The position numbers and the translations under genes are program-made. Shown piece by piece: positions 23,917 to 34,028 of a stretch of DNA of 64,000 nucleotides (positions are counted from its first letter, which is position 1; each line of letters begins with the position of its first letter). The stretch is from Gilliamella sp. N-G2. GTDB taxonomy: Bacteria; Pseudomonadota; Gammaproteobacteria; Enterobacterales; Orbaceae. The notes beneath the pieces are model-generated. The model was not told the origin of the DNA. It made no database searches and saw nothing but the letters and a program-made list of their open reading frames with translations. The stretch is taken from positions 1 through 64,000 of the forward strand of contig NZ_NAST01000011.1 of NCBI RefSeq assembly GCF_002142215.1, in the 5' to 3' direction.

Positions 23917-24267
23917 TTAGTTAAGGCGCTCTTTGATACGCGCTGCTTTACCACGAAGTTCGCGTAAGTAGTAAAGTTTAGCTTGACGTACTTGACCACG
24001 ACGTTTCACAGTAATTGAATCAACAATTGGTGAGTGAGTTTGGAATACTCGTTCAACACCTTCGCCATTCGAAATTTTACGTACTGTAAATGCAGAATGT
24101 AAACCACGATTACGAATTGCTACAACAACACCTTCATATGCTTGAAGACGTTTTTTGTTACCTTCAACAACCCATACTTTAACTTCTACCGTATCACCCG
24201 GGCGAAAAGACGGGATGTCTTTTTTCATTTGTTCTTGTTCTAATTGCTGAATAATTGCATTTTTCAT
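23917..24267 (-). CDS. rplS: 50S ribosomal protein L19
   Basis: L19 sits at the 30S-50S interface. The protein is 116 residues (115 in E. coli) with the conserved [45 protein letters not shown] split over two strands, and the basic ending [19 protein letters not shown]. It is the last gene of rpsP-rimM-trmD-rplS, starting 31 bases after trmD, and is followed by a minus-strand terminator. Confidence 0.98.
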   Translation of the reverse strand: MKNAIIQQLEQEQMKKDIPSFRPGDTVEVKVWVVEGNKKRLQAYEGVVVAIRNRGLHSAFTVRKISNGEGVERVFQTHSPIVDSITVKRRGQVRQAKLYYLRELRGKAARIKERLN

Positions 24268-24298
24268 AATTTTGTCTCTTACTAGTTATACTGAAATA

Positions 24299-25051
24299 TT
24301 ATTGGCTCGGTTTATCACGATATTCTTGTTGAAATTCAGTGAGTAAACGTTGCTCTTCATCAGTCAGAGCTAGATTTTCAAGAAGATCTTCTCTTCTCAA
24401 CCAAGTTCGTCCTAGTGATTGTTTTAATCGCCAACGACGAATCGCTTCATGGTGACCAGACTTTAATACGTCAGGCACCGCCATTCCATCTAACACCTCA
24501 GGTCGAGTATAGTGTGGGCAATCAAGTAAGCCGTTAGCAAAAGAGTCTTCTTCTGCTGATGATTCATGATTTAACACACCCGGAATAAATCTGGCTAATG
24601 CATCAATCATTGTCATCGCCGGTAATTCACCGCCACTTAACACGTAATCCCCAATTGACCATTCTTCATCAATTTCGGTTTGGATAACGCGTTCATCTAT
24701 ACCTTCGTATCGACCACAAATCAAAATCAACTTTTGATATTGTGACAACTCGCAAACACCTTGTTGGTTTAATTTGCGCCCTTGTGGGGAAAGATAGATT
24801 ACTTTGGTATCTTCACCTGCTACTGCCTTTGCCGCATGAATTGCATCTCTAAGTGGTTGCACCATCATTAACATGCCGGGACCACCACCATAAGGCCTAT
24901 CATCGACAGTCTTATGCTTATCATGCGCAAAATCGCGCGGGTTCCAATAATCTACGGTTAACAGCCCATTTTTAACAGCTCGACTAGTTACGCCATAACA
25001 GGTAATAGCTTGGAACATTTCGGGAAAAAGGCTAATTACGCCAATCCACAT
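24299..25051 (-). CDS. trmD: tRNA (guanine-37-N1)-methyltransferase TrmD
   Basis: TrmD methylates G37 next to the anticodon and prevents +1 frameshifting. It has the SPOUT fold with the knotted AdoMet site. Length is 250 residues (255 in E. coli). Visible motifs are [12 protein letters not shown] at the start, [34 protein letters not shown] and the knot region [17 protein letters not shown]. It is the third gene of the conserved operon, 16 bases after rimM. Confidence 0.98.
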   Translation of the reverse strand: MWIGVISLFPEMFQAITCYGVTSRAVKNGLLTVDYWNPRDFAHDKHKTVDDRPYGGGPGMLMMVQPLRDAIHAAKAVAGEDTKVIYLSPQGRKLNQQGVCELSQYQKLILICGRYEGIDERVIQTEIDEEWSIGDYVLSGGELPAMTMIDALARFIPGVLNHESSAEEDSFANGLLDCPHYTRPEVLDGMAVPDVLKSGHHEAIRRWRLKQSLGRTWLRREDLLENLALTDEEQRLLTEFQQEYRDKPSQ

Positions 25052-25067
25052 ATTCTTACCTTACCAA

Positions 25068-25598
25068 TTAAAAAGCGGGATCCCAATCGACCACAATCAT
25101 TTTTGTTGTTAAATCAACTTGTTTAATAAATTGTTCTTCAACAAAAGGGATTAAACGTTCTGTTGCTCCAAATGCATCTTTTAGATTTGCTTTAACGACC
25201 AATACATCATTAGAACCGGTTTCCATTAAATCAGTTACCTGACCTAAGTCATAACCATTAACTGTTTTTACTCGACAGCTAATGAGATCTTTCCAATAAA
25301 AATCACCTTGATTTAATTCAGGTAATTCTTCTGCATCAACAAATACTTCAGCATTCGTTAACGCATTAGCTTGGTCGCGATCATCAATGCCTTTAAGTTT
25401 GACAATCATGTCCTGATTATGTGGTTTAAAGCTTTCAACGACTACTTCTTGCCATTTTCCAGCACGCTGGATATACCAAGGTTTGTAATCAAAAATACTA
25501 TCTGGAAATTCTGTAAACGAAAAAATCCTGAGCCATCCACGAATGCCGTAGCTTGAACCAAGTTTACCAACAACAATTAGATTCTCAGTATTCATCAT
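25068..25598 (-). CDS. rimM: Ribosome maturation factor RimM
   Basis: RimM binds S19 and helps the 30S head mature. The N-terminal beta-barrel contains [15 protein letters not shown] and the C-terminal PRC barrel contains [22 protein letters not shown] and the ending VDWDPAF. The open frame begins at a GTG (25601) directly followed by two ATGs. I used 25598, but 25595 is equally possible because no strong ribosome binding site separates them. It lies between rpsP (19-base gap) and trmD. Confidence 0.95.
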   Translation of the reverse strand: MMNTENLIVVGKLGSSYGIRGWLRIFSFTEFPDSIFDYKPWYIQRAGKWQEVVVESFKPHNQDMIVKLKGIDDRDQANALTNAEVFVDAEELPELNQGDFYWKDLISCRVKTVNGYDLGQVTDLMETGSNDVLVVKANLKDAFGATERLIPFVEEQFIKQVDLTTKMIVVDWDPAF

Positions 25599-25617
25599 CA
25601 CAGTTACTATTACTTAA

Positions 25618-25866
25618 TTAAGCAGCTTTTTGTGCTTGTTTGATCAATGCATTAACACGATCAGAAATAGTTGCACCTAAACCAACCCAGTGATTTACGC
25701 GATCAAGATCTAAACGTAATTCTTCTGCTTTACCTTGTGCAATTGGATTAAAAAAGCCAACGCGCTCAATAAAACGACCATCACGTGGGTTACGGCTATC
25801 AGTGACAACTACTTGATAAAAAGGGCGCTTTTTAGAGCCACCACGAGCTAAACGAATAGTTACCAT
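25618..25866 (-). CDS. rpsP: 30S ribosomal protein S16
   Basis: S16 is an early-binding 30S assembly protein. The 82 residues match the E. coli length. The conserved N-terminus [18 protein letters not shown] is present, followed by [19 protein letters not shown] and the C-terminal [14 protein letters not shown]. It is the first gene of the rpsP-rimM-trmD-rplS operon. Confidence 0.98.
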   Translation of the reverse strand: MVTIRLARGGSKKRPFYQVVVTDSRNPRDGRFIERVGFFNPIAQGKAEELRLDLDRVNHWVGLGATISDRVNALIKQAQKAA

Positions 25867-25931
25867 AACATCCTCTTAAATTAAAAAATAATCTTTCTTT
25901 TGCCCAACATGGACAAAATCAAAGCCCCAGA

Positions 25932-25959
25932 ATTATACTCTTTCTAGCGAAAAGTGCAA
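25932..25959 (-). promoter_or_regulatory. Promoter of the rpsP operon with GC-rich discriminator
   Basis: On the minus strand TTGCAC (25954-25959) and TATAAT (25932-25937) are separated by 16 bases. The discriminator just downstream reads TCTGGGGC, strikingly G/C-rich in this A/T-rich genome and typical of promoters under stringent (ppGpp/DksA) control. Confidence 0.7.
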
Positions 25960-26125
25960 TGACTGATTGAGTGTGTAGAAGCGTGGTAGTAGCGGTTATC
26001 CGCAAGTTTAACCATAAATGAACATAAATTCATCTGGTTAACCAAGCGTATTGCAGACAATTCGCTTAATTGATAATAGTTGGCTTGGTTTACTGAGATA
26101 TTGCTGTCTAATAGATGGTTTATTT

Positions 26126-26494
26126 TTAGGACTTTTTACGTCGAAAAGCACGAATTAAGATGTCGAAAAATCCTAATGATTTGACCATTTTTTGGCTATC
26201 AACATAGACTCGTATTGCTCTTAATACTTTCTTTGGCTCTTTGGAGGCAAAAGCAAATGTTCCATCTTTTTTGGTTTGTATGGAGTATCGAGATATCCAC
26301 TTACCTTTAAAAAATACCGAGGCGATTACATAATCGACTTCTTCCCAAGGAATTTGAATATATTTGCGTGGATCACGTTGATGATAGAATTCAAATGCTT
26401 TATCGCCAATCATAATGTCGCCATATTCTGAAAATCCTGAAAATGCAGTCGCTTTAACTGTTAAATCTATTTTGGTATTTAATGATTGCACCAT
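26126..26494 (-). CDS. DUF956 family protein (ManO type) linked to the mannose PTS
   Basis: This 122-residue protein of the DUF956 family is found almost always next to mannose-class PTS operons and is sometimes called ManO. Visible features are the N-terminal VQSLNTKIDLTVKATAFSGF, the central IMIGDKAFEFYHQRDPRKYI and IPWEEVDYVIASV, and a very basic C-terminus (RAFRRKKS). There is no helix-turn-helix and no membrane segment. It lies 150 bases downstream of manZ on the same strand, with a long hairpin in between. Function in PTS regulation is proposed in the literature but not proven. Confidence 0.88.
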   Translation of the reverse strand: MVQSLNTKIDLTVKATAFSGFSEYGDIMIGDKAFEFYHQRDPRKYIQIPWEEVDYVIASVFFKGKWISRYSIQTKKDGTFAFASKEPKKVLRAIRVYVDSQKMVKSLGFFDILIRAFRRKKS

Positions 26495-26535
26495 TTAATT
26501 ACTTGTTTCCATTATGCTAATTTGAGTTAGTTATT

Positions 26536-26571
26536 TCACCCTTTTCCCGTTATTGATGGTGAAAAGGGTGA
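26536..26571. other. Long hairpin between manZ and the DUF956 gene
   Basis: TCACCCTTTTC and GAAAAGGGTGA pair perfectly (11 bp) around a 14-base loop. No T run follows on the minus strand. It may protect the upstream manXYZ message or reduce read-through into the DUF956 gene. Confidence 0.55.
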
Positions 26572-26644
26572 GTAATGTTTGAGAAAAGTACAATTTTTAC
26601 TTAAAAAGTGCTCTCCTCAACTTTTTTAGTTAACATTGTTGATG

Positions 26645-27556
26645 TTATAAAAGACCAACAACGTGACCAATAATACCGACTAAGAATAATCCAAGAATAA
26701 TTAAAATAGGGGATACTTTTTTACGAAGTAACCACATACATAAGAAAGTTAATAGTAATGGCACCAGTCCAGGTATTAACTGATCTAAGTTATTTTGTAA
26801 GGTAGTTACTTTTTCTTGGCTCAGCGCAAGTCCACTTTGCATTTGGATTAATGCTTGGTGAATACCTTCGGCACCAGCGGGTAGTGAATTCCAATCAATA
26901 AATGCACCATTATCTAATTTTACTGTTGATACAATAGGTTGGAATTTTATTGATACCCACCTTTGTACCAAAGCTGCCAGGACAAACATCCCTAAGATAG
27001 ATGCACCTTTAGTGATTTTTTGCAGTAAACCATCACCTAAATTATCGGTAATTTTCGAACCGGTACGGTAACCAAATTCTTGAGTAAGCCACATAAAGGA
27101 GCAACGAATAATATTCCAAAGTAAGAAGAATAAAATTGGTCCTAAAATATTACCACTTAAGGCAAGTGAAGCGCCTAATGCACCAAGCATCGGACGAACC
27201 GTAAACCAGAATACTGGATCACCAACCCCTGCTAAAGGTCCCATCATCCCCACTTTAACCCCTTGAATAGCGACATCATCAACTGGCGCACCATTAGCAC
27301 GTTCTTCTTCAAGGGCTAAAGTCACACCAAGTACCGGTGATGCTAAATAAGGGTGAGTATTAAAAAATTCTAAATGACGTTTAAGCGCGGCTGAACGATC
27401 TTCTTTTGTGGTATATAATTTTTTGATAGCCGGAATCATTGAATAAACCCAACCACCATTTTGCATACGTTCGTAGTTCCAAGAACCTTGAAGGAAAGTT
27501 GAACGCCAAGCTACCGCTAAACGGTCTTTTTTGCTTAATTGAATTTTATCTGTCAT
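26645..27556 (-). CDS. manZ: PTS mannose-family transporter subunit IID
   Basis: IID and IIC together form the membrane channel of mannose-class PTS systems. This 303-residue protein has the family features WRSTFLQGSWNYERMQNGGW, HLEFFNTHPYLASPVLGV, ALEEERANG and MMGPLAGVGDPVFWFTVRP, then C-terminal membrane segments. I chose the ATG at 27556 (MTDKIQLSKKDR) because TTGGAG precedes it with proper spacing and it leaves a 16-base gap to manY. The upstream ATG at 27583 would overlap manY and has no ribosome binding site. Confidence 0.95.
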   Translation of the reverse strand: MTDKIQLSKKDRLAVAWRSTFLQGSWNYERMQNGGWVYSMIPAIKKLYTTKEDRSAALKRHLEFFNTHPYLASPVLGVTLALEEERANGAPVDDVAIQGVKVGMMGPLAGVGDPVFWFTVRPMLGALGASLALSGNILGPILFFLLWNIIRCSFMWLTQEFGYRTGSKITDNLGDGLLQKITKGASILGMFVLAALVQRWVSIKFQPIVSTVKLDNGAFIDWNSLPAGAEGIHQALIQMQSGLALSQEKVTTLQNNLDQLIPGLVPLLLTFLCMWLLRKKVSPILIILGLFLVGIIGHVVGLL

Positions 27557-27572
27557 GTTCTTCTCCAAGTTC

Positions 27573-28373
27573 TTAGTAATCATTCAAAATATCATCAAGT
27601 GGATCGCCTTTGTTACCACCATTTGATGAATTGCCGCGTTCAGAAAGATTTAGATAAATCAGTGCTAAAGCAATACCTAACGCACCTAGTGCAATCAAGG
27701 TTAATTGTGATATCGCGGCAACGACAAAACCGATAATGAAAAATGGCCAAACTTCGCGGTTTGCCATCATATTGATTACCATAGCATAACCAACAGCAAC
27801 CACCATACCGCCACCAATAGCCATACCAGTTGTTAACCATTCAGGCATTGAGTTTAACGCTCCCTTAACTGCATCGGCAGGAATAAACAATAGTGCTGCT
27901 GCTGGGATTGCGATACGTAAACCTTGTAAACAAACCCCTAATATTTGCAATAATTCGATTCTACGAATATTACCTTGTTCTGCTGCGGCGTCCATTAAAT
28001 GCACTAATGGCACGGCAATAGTTCGTACGATCATCGTTAAAAATAGACCAGCAACCGCAAGTGGGATAGCAATAGCGATAGCTGTGTTCACCCCAGCTTC
28101 ACCTTGTCCACCAAGTACTAAAATAATTGACGAAGCAACGGCAGCAAGTGCGGCATCAGGAGCAACGGCGGCACCAATATTTGCCCAACCTAGTGCTATC
28201 ATCTGTAATGCGCCACCTAACATAACACCCGCATCTAGATTTCCTGTTACAAGACCAATTAATGAACAAGCAACTAATGGTTGATGAAACTGGAATTGAT
28301 CCAAAATACCTTCCATCCCCGCTAGGAACGCAATAACTATCACTAAAATGATAGCAATAATCGATAAAGTCAT
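27573..28373 (-). CDS. manY: PTS mannose-family transporter subunit IIC
   Basis: This IIC membrane subunit of 266 residues (E. coli ManY is also 266) has about six hydrophobic segments. Recognisable stretches are IIALVIVIAFLAGMEGILDQFQ-like sequence at the N-terminus, ALQMIALGWANIGAAVAPDAAL, and GQGEAGVNTAIAIAIPLA. The last residues are hydrophilic (GNSSNGGNKGDPLDDILNDY). It lies 21 bases after manX and forms one transcript with it. Confidence 0.95.
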   Translation of the reverse strand: MTLSIIAIILVIVIAFLAGMEGILDQFQFHQPLVACSLIGLVTGNLDAGVMLGGALQMIALGWANIGAAVAPDAALAAVASSIILVLGGQGEAGVNTAIAIAIPLAVAGLFLTMIVRTIAVPLVHLMDAAAEQGNIRRIELLQILGVCLQGLRIAIPAAALLFIPADAVKGALNSMPEWLTTGMAIGGGMVVAVGYAMVINMMANREVWPFFIIGFVVAAISQLTLIALGALGIALALIYLNLSERGNSSNGGNKGDPLDDILNDY

Positions 28374-28394
28374 AATAATAACCTCTTAATTAAA

Positions 28395-29369
28395 CTAATT
28401 TTTCTGTCCGGCTAATTCTTGTTTCGCTTTCTTTAATAATTCATCCATATTATCGTTAGAATCATTAGGTACTTTGCGAACGTCAAATTTCACATTTTTC
28501 GCTTTTAATTTTTCGAATGCGTCAACATCTTCAGTACTCATAGATAGCACTTTATTGACCATTACCTTGCCAACAGAGTGCGCCATCGAACCCACATTTA
28601 ATGTTTGAATATCAACGCCACCTTCGATAGCACGAAGTACATCTTCCGGGTTTTCGAAAAGTAATAAAGCTTTAGTGTTACCAAAACGAGGATCATTCGC
28701 AACTTCGATGATTTTTTTAATTGGCACGACATTAGCTTTAACTCCAGGAGGTGCAGCTTCTTCAATCAGTTTTTTTCTTAACTCATCTTTGGCTACTGAA
28801 TCAGAAACTACGATAATCCGATTAGGATTAGTAGCTTTAGTCCAAGACGTCGCCACCTGACCATGTAATAAGCGCGAATCAACACGAGCTAATACTATTT
28901 TCAACTTACCATCACCTAACACAGTACCTTCTGGGATAGTATTTGATTGTTGGTTGTTTACTTGTGGTTTAGCCGCAATTTCAATAGTTGTTCGAATTCC
29001 TTCCTGAGCTGACTCTATAATTGCTGTAGCCACTTGTTTGGCACTATCCATGGATAAACGTGATGAATAGGCTTCGATCAGCATAGGAAGGTTCAAGCCA
29101 GCAACGATAGCCCAATTTGGGTGTTTGCCACAGAGTGTATTGGCTTGATTAAATGGCGTTCCACCCCATAAATCAACTAAAAACAGTACTTCGTTTTGGT
29201 TATCGAAAGTAGCTATTGCTGCTAGCATCCGTTCTTTTAAACTTTCTGGACTATCACTTGGGTGCAAGGTAACGGCTTTAACGTTTTCTTGCTCGCCAAA
29301 TATCATCGTCCCTGATTGTAAAATACCTTCAGCAAACTCACCATGAGTTGCTAGGATAATTCCAACCAT
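28395..29369 (-). CDS. manX: PTS mannose-family phosphotransfer protein IIAB
   Basis: This cytosolic protein receives phosphate from HPr and passes it to the incoming sugar. The IIA domain starts VGIILATHGEFAEGI with phosphorylated His9. An Ala/Pro/Gln-type linker near residue 140 joins it to the IIB domain, whose ARVDSRLLHGQVATSW carries the second phospho-histidine. The 324 residues match E. coli ManX (323). It is preceded by an excellent AGGAGG and is the first gene of manXYZ. The promoter carries an FNR box. Substrates in relatives are mannose, glucose, glucosamine and GlcNAc. Confidence 0.95.
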   Translation of the reverse strand: MVGIILATHGEFAEGILQSGTMIFGEQENVKAVTLHPSDSPESLKERMLAAIATFDNQNEVLFLVDLWGGTPFNQANTLCGKHPNWAIVAGLNLPMLIEAYSSRLSMDSAKQVATAIIESAQEGIRTTIEIAAKPQVNNQQSNTIPEGTVLGDGKLKIVLARVDSRLLHGQVATSWTKATNPNRIIVVSDSVAKDELRKKLIEEAAPPGVKANVVPIKKIIEVANDPRFGNTKALLLFENPEDVLRAIEGGVDIQTLNVGSMAHSVGKVMVNKVLSMSTEDVDAFEKLKAKNVKFDVRKVPNDSNDNMDELLKKAKQELAGQKN

Positions 29370-29428
29370 AACGTACCTCCTAGGTTTCTATATTATTGCT
29401 AATATAAAGTTAATAAAATAAAGCAAAG

Positions 29429-29477
29429 TAATTTTATTTTAGTTAACAAAATAAGCTATTACCTTGATCTGTATCAA
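29429..29477 (-). promoter_or_regulatory. manXYZ promoter with perfect FNR box at the class II position
   Basis: TTGAT-CTGT-ATCAA (29464-29477) is a perfect match to the FNR consensus TTGAT-N4-ATCAA. On the minus strand a TAAAAT -10 box occupies 29436-29441, which puts +1 near 29429 and the centre of the FNR box at -41.5, the standard class II activator position. There is no -35 hexamer, as expected of an activator-dependent promoter. Confidence 0.75.
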
Positions 29478-29580
29478 AGATTAATAACAATAATTGTCAA
29501 CTGATTAAATAATCTTCATTTAACTAACATATAAAAACTATGTCATACTTTCTAAGACTACTGCTCAATAAGAGAATAAA

Positions 29581-30492
29581 TTAGGTATTATTTTGTACTA
29601 ATGTTTTACGAATGAAGCCATTATTTTGTTCGAGTTTTGTTTTTGCTTGCTGAGCGGTTATTCCGGCAAGAATCATTAAAATAGCTGTTTTACAATGTTG
29701 ATTACATTGATTTAACGTTGTTATAGCTGTATCTCGGTTGCAATCGGTGGCTTGCATAACAATTGATATTTGCCGTTCAACAAGCTTAGCATTAGTGGCT
29801 TCAACATCAACCATTAAATTACCATAAACTTTGCCGATTCTAATCATACTGGCTGTTGTTAACATATTGAGGATCATCTTTTGTGCAGTGCCGGCTTTCA
29901 TTCTTGATGAACCGGTAATGACTTCGGCTCCGACAATAGGGGTAATAGCAATATTAGCCAAATTAATCATTGGTGCATTAGGGTTGCAACATAAACTTAC
30001 CACTGTAGCGCCAAGTGATTTTGCATATTGCATGCCTCCAATAACATAAGGTGTGCGACCACTTGCTGCGATCCCCACTAAAATATCTTTATCAGTAAAA
30101 TTAATGTGTTTTAGATCATTAATTGCCAATTCGGGTAAATCTTCTGCATTTTCGACAGCTTTAAATATGGCAGGATGCCCGCCAGCGATTAATCCAACCA
30201 CTTGTTCAGGAGCTGTTCCATAAGTAGGCGGACACTCGCTGGCATCTAAAATTCCCAATCGACCTGAGGTGCCGGCACCAAGGTAGATTAAACGGCCATG
30301 ATTTAGGAATGCATCGCTGATTGCATCCACGGCATTAGCGATGTAGGTAAGTTGTTTTTCGACTGCGAGTGCCACTTGTTTATCTTCATTATTGATAATT
30401 TGTAGAATTTCAATTGTGGATGCGCAGTCAATATTTTCGCTCGCATTGTTGCGATTTTCGGTGACCATAGCCGATAAATTAATGTTTGGCAT
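29581..30492 (-). CDS. murQ: N-acetylmuramic acid 6-phosphate etherase MurQ
   Basis: MurQ cleaves the lactyl ether of MurNAc-6-phosphate, giving GlcNAc-6-phosphate and D-lactate in cell-wall recycling. This 303-residue SIS-fold protein has the diagnostic [37 protein letters not shown] and [15 protein letters not shown] segments. It overlaps the end of lplT by 14 bases and lies 211 bases upstream of manX on the same strand. In many bacteria murQ sits with the glucose-class PTS gene murP, so placement next to a mannose-class PTS is unusual. Start at 30492 is supported by an AGGG 8 bases upstream; MVTENRNN at 30468 is the alternative. Confidence 0.95.
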   Translation of the reverse strand: MPNINLSAMVTENRNNASENIDCASTIEILQIINNEDKQVALAVEKQLTYIANAVDAISDAFLNHGRLIYLGAGTSGRLGILDASECPPTYGTAPEQVVGLIAGGHPAIFKAVENAEDLPELAINDLKHINFTDKDILVGIAASGRTPYVIGGMQYAKSLGATVVSLCCNPNAPMINLANIAITPIVGAEVITGSSRMKAGTAQKMILNMLTTASMIRIGKVYGNLMVDVEATNAKLVERQISIVMQATDCNRDTAITTLNQCNQHCKTAILMILAGITAQQAKTKLEQNNGFIRKTLVQNNT

Positions 30493-31666
30493 GTGATTTT
30501 AACCCTAACCATACAAAAGCAATAAGAATAGCAAATAGCATACCAAAACCGACGCCAATTGTAATGACTGATAATCCACAAGCGACAGCTAAGGTATAAG
30601 CACTTAACATAATCATCATTGCGCTATACTCGCTTAAGTTCTGTATTGAAATCACACTTCCGGCACCGACAAGCTCTTTACCAATTTTTTGAATTAGTGC
30701 ATTTAGTGGCACTAAAAAATAACCGCCTAATGCACCAATAACAACTAATAATATATAAGAGCTAATCATATTACTTTGTAACGTGAATGCGATGACGGCA
30801 AATCCCATTAATATCCCAGCTGGAATACAACGTAATGTATTCGAAATTGAAACCAAAGCACTAGCCAATGCCGCACCAATAACAATACCTATTGCTACAA
30901 CAGCATTTAGATTCGTTGGAGTTGAATTGTCGGTAATACCTAAAACAATTGGTACCCAGCTGATTAATAAGAAACGCAGAGTAATGCCTGCACCCCAAAA
31001 TAGACTGGTACCAAGTAAAGTATAAAGGGCTTGTTTATTATTGAAGATGATTTTGATGGTTTTAGCGAAATCTTTTATCATACTTATCAACTTCCACTCA
31101 ATATCTTGTCGAGCAGCTGGTAATTTGGGAATAAAAATATTTGCTATTACCGCTAGTCCATACATAACAACACAAGTAAGCAACGCTAAAGTAATATCTA
31201 AATCAGCAATATGGCCACCGGCAAGTGAACCAAGCAAAATAGCTGCAATGGTTGACGCTTCTATTAAGCCATTCGCTTTAACTAAATTATCGCCGGAAGT
31301 GAGTTCTCCTAAAATACCATATTTTGCTGGCGAGTAACCGGCTGCGCCAACACCGACTAAAAAATAGCCTAAAAATGGATTGATATTTAAGCAGATAATC
31401 GCTGCACCTAATAATTTAACCCCATTTGCAATCATCATCGCTTTACCTTTCGACATACTGTCAGCAAATTGACCAACAAAAGGAGAAAGAAGGATAAAAG
31501 GAATTACAAAACCGATTTGCAATGCTGATTGGCTCCATTCTGGATAATGGAGCTGCTTAATAAAAGCAAGGATAGCAAAAAAAATTGCATTGTCAGCAAA
31601 GGCTGAAAAAAACTGAGCTAGCATGGTCGCTGCCATGCCAACTGATAACAATGGTTGTTTAGACAT
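30479..31666 (-). CDS. lplT: Lysophospholipid transporter LplT
   Basis: LplT is a major-facilitator flippase that moves lysophosphatidylethanolamine to the inner leaflet for re-acylation by Aas. The 395 residues (397 in E. coli) form about 12 helices. Recognisable stretches are [38 protein letters not shown] and [19 protein letters not shown]. It follows aas after 15 bases. The pairing aas-lplT is the usual enterobacterial unit, transcribed here in the order aas, lplT, murQ. Confidence 0.96.
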   Translation of the reverse strand: MSKQPLLSVGMAATMLAQFFSAFADNAIFFAILAFIKQLHYPEWSQSALQIGFVIPFILLSPFVGQFADSMSKGKAMMIANGVKLLGAAIICLNINPFLGYFLVGVGAAGYSPAKYGILGELTSGDNLVKANGLIEASTIAAILLGSLAGGHIADLDITLALLTCVVMYGLAVIANIFIPKLPAARQDIEWKLISMIKDFAKTIKIIFNNKQALYTLLGTSLFWGAGITLRFLLISWVPIVLGITDNSTPTNLNAVVAIGIVIGAALASALVSISNTLRCIPAGILMGFAVIAFTLQSNMISSYILLVVIGALGGYFLVPLNALIQKIGKELVGAGSVISIQNLSEYSAMMIMLSAYTLAVACGLSVITIGVGFGMLFAILIAFVWLGLKSHAKH

Positions 31667-31681
31667 ATCGAATCCTTGCTG

Positions 31682-33829
31682 TTATTGATTCTCATCGGCC
31701 ATTTTGCGTAAGGTAATAAAATCGATTTTACCTGTACCCAATAATGGTAACTCTTTAACAACACGAATATCTCGAGGGATCGTTAATGCCGGAATACCTA
31801 AATCCTGCGCTGCTTGATTCAGCTGTTCCCTAGTTAATTTAGTCGAGGTTGTAAATAGCACAATAGCCTCTCCTTTGGCTGCATCGGCTTTTACGGTTGC
31901 GCCATGCATGGCATCAACATCGACCTTTTTAGCTAAAGCTTCAACACTTTCAAGTGAGACCATTTCGCCAGCAATTTTTGCGAAACGTTTTAATCGACCT
32001 TTGATAGTTAAAAATTCATCTTTATCAATTGCAACGATATCACCGGTATCATACCAACCTTTATCCACATTACCATTTTCATCAATAGCAACAGGCTCTT
32101 CGAGTACCCCTGGTTTTTCAACCCGTAAGTACCCCTTCATTACGTTAGGGCCTTTAAGTTGTAGCTCTCCGCCATTGCTAATGCCTGAAACGGGTATTAA
32201 TCTTGACTCCATGCCCGGTAATAAACGACCAACAGTACCAGCTTTAAATGCCATCGGCACATTAAGAGCAACAACTGGTGCACATTCGGTTACACCATAA
32301 CCTTCTAAGATTCGAATACCGTATTTATCTTTCCATTGTTCACGCACCGCATCAGAAAGTTTTTCAGCACCAGCAACTACGTAGCGTAAACGCATAAAAT
32401 CGTATGGATGTGCATAACGGGCGTAGTTGGCTAAAAATGTTGGTGTTCCAAATAACACCGTACAGTTTTGGTCATAAATGATTTCCGGTACCATACGATA
32501 ATGTAATGGATTTGGATATAAAAACGTACGACTGCCAGAGAACAACGGTAAAAATAAGCCTGCGGTAATGCCAAAGGCGTGGAAAAGAGGTAATGCCGAC
32601 ATAAAACGGTCAGCAGGCGTTGGATCGATAACAGTACGAATTTGTTCGACATTAGCCAATAAACTGCCATGGCTATGGACAACCCCTTTCGGATTACCTT
32701 CTGAGCCTGAAGTAAATAGAACTAAAGCCTCATCTTGACTTGATTGTCGTCGTTTAACTAACCGAGGAATGTATTGATGCACTACAACATATAGTTTATC
32801 AAAAAAGTTCAAACTATTACGCAAGTCTTCAAGGAAATACCAATTTACATCGTTAATTTCTTCTAATAAGTAATCAAGCTTACCTTTTTTAATAAATTTA
32901 CGTGAAGTGATAATGGTTTTTATTTCAGCTGCAGTAATTGCACAGGTCAATCCTTTAGTACCTGCCGTGTAGTTGAGCATTGCTGGAATACGGTTTTTAA
33001 CTGATAAACCAAAAATAGTGGCAACAGTAATTGTTGCATTGGGTAATAATAGGCCAACTCGTTCTTTCGGTTTGGTAATTTTAGAAATAATACAACTTAC
33101 ACCGATAATCTGCTTAAGTAAGTTTCGATAGGAGGCTTCATGAGTGGTAGGGTCTTGAACCATTCGTGATTTTACGCCATAACGAACTTGAGCTTCGAGT
33201 AGAGCTTCAAAAAGGGTTAATTTAGGGCGACTTGCCATTCTGGCATTCATCATAATTTGATGTAATTTTTCGCCTGCAATATATCTTCGATCACTTGCTT
33301 TTGCTGCGTCAGGCATTGGAATTGATTTTGGTTCCAATACATTAATAGTAATTTTTGGAAATAGACGACGTTTAAATAGACCTTTTAAGCGACTGGTTAA
33401 GGTGAATTCGGCACCTTCTATCCAAACGGGTACAATGGTCGCCTGAGAACGTGCCGCAACAAATGCCGCACCGTCATAAATCTTCATTAATGATCCGGTT
33501 ATGGTAATTCGACCTTCCGGAAAAATAACAATTGGTCGGCCTTTTTCAATTTCACGGACCAATTTTTTTATTGCCATAGGACTTAATGGATCCATTGGCA
33601 CAAAATCGACATAGCGTTTGGCTAAACGAACTAGCCAGTGATTAATATATCCTGCGTAGATAGCAAATACTGGTTTTACTGGTAAAAATACGCCGATTAA
33701 AACGCCATCTAGAAAGGAAACATGATTAGGGGTGATAAGAAGTCTGTCTTGTTTTAGGTTATCAAGATTACCTTGAATCTTGACATGGAATAAAATCTTT
33801 AAAAAAAATTTTAATATTTTAAATAACAT
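31682..33829 (-). CDS. aas: Bifunctional acyl-ACP synthetase / 2-acyl-GPE acyltransferase Aas
   Basis: Aas charges ACP with a fatty acid and transfers it to lysophosphatidylethanolamine. The N-terminal acyltransferase domain (about 1-190) has [12 protein letters not shown] (the HX4D motif) and [16 protein letters not shown]. The C-terminal AMP-forming ligase domain has [34 protein letters not shown] and [12 protein letters not shown] chose the ATG at 33829 ([13 protein letters not shown], 715 residues), which matches the E. coli N-terminus. The frame opens at 33910, but the promoter -10 at 33867-33872 lies inside that extension. Confidence 0.94.
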   Translation of the reverse strand: MLFKILKFFLKILFHVKIQGNLDNLKQDRLLITPNHVSFLDGVLIGVFLPVKPVFAIYAGYINHWLVRLAKRYVDFVPMDPLSPMAIKKLVREIEKGRPIVIFPEGRITITGSLMKIYDGAAFVAARSQATIVPVWIEGAEFTLTSRLKGLFKRRLFPKITINVLEPKSIPMPDAAKASDRRYIAGEKLHQIMMNARMASRPKLTLFEALLEAQVRYGVKSRMVQDPTTHEASYRNLLKQIIGVSCIISKITKPKERVGLLLPNATITVATIFGLSVKNRIPAMLNYTAGTKGLTCAITAAEIKTIITSRKFIKKGKLDYLLEEINDVNWYFLEDLRNSLNFFDKLYVVVHQYIPRLVKRRQSSQDEALVLFTSGSEGNPKGVVHSHGSLLANVEQIRTVIDPTPADRFMSALPLFHAFGITAGLFLPLFSGSRTFLYPNPLHYRMVPEIIYDQNCTVLFGTPTFLANYARYAHPYDFMRLRYVVAGAEKLSDAVREQWKDKYGIRILEGYGVTECAPVVALNVPMAFKAGTVGRLLPGMESRLIPVSGISNGGELQLKGPNVMKGYLRVEKPGVLEEPVAIDENGNVDKGWYDTGDIVAIDKDEFLTIKGRLKRFAKIAGEMVSLESVEALAKKVDVDAMHGATVKADAAKGEAIVLFTTSTKLTREQLNQAAQDLGIPALTIPRDIRVVKELPLLGTGKIDFITLRKMADENQ

Positions 33830-33846
33830 CTGATTTCTCAATTTCC

Positions 33847-33895
33847 GTGCAAAATTGCACTCTGTCATGATAGTGAAAATTATTGCAATATACAA
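33847..33895 (-). promoter_or_regulatory. aas promoter with an inverted repeat over the start site
   Basis: On the minus strand TTGTAT (33890-33895) and TATCAT (33867-33872) are 17 bases apart, placing +1 near 33860. GTGCAA-AA-TTGCAC (33847-33860) begins at that base, so an operator for a repressor is plausible. The protein that would bind is not identified. Confidence 0.6.
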
Positions 33896-34028
33896 GAAGC
33901 TAAATTTCAATTGAATTTAATTGTTATTAAACAATTTGTTATGCGAGTTTTCTAGTTCTAAATATTAATTAATAGACAATAAATAGTAAAAAAGTAAAAT
34001 AAAAGTTAAATAACAGTAAGGAATGAAA

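Noticed and set aside
23763..23999. Longer N-terminus for the marC-family protein
   Set aside because: It would cross the rplS terminator and the end of rplS; the ATG at 23762 gives the normal family length.
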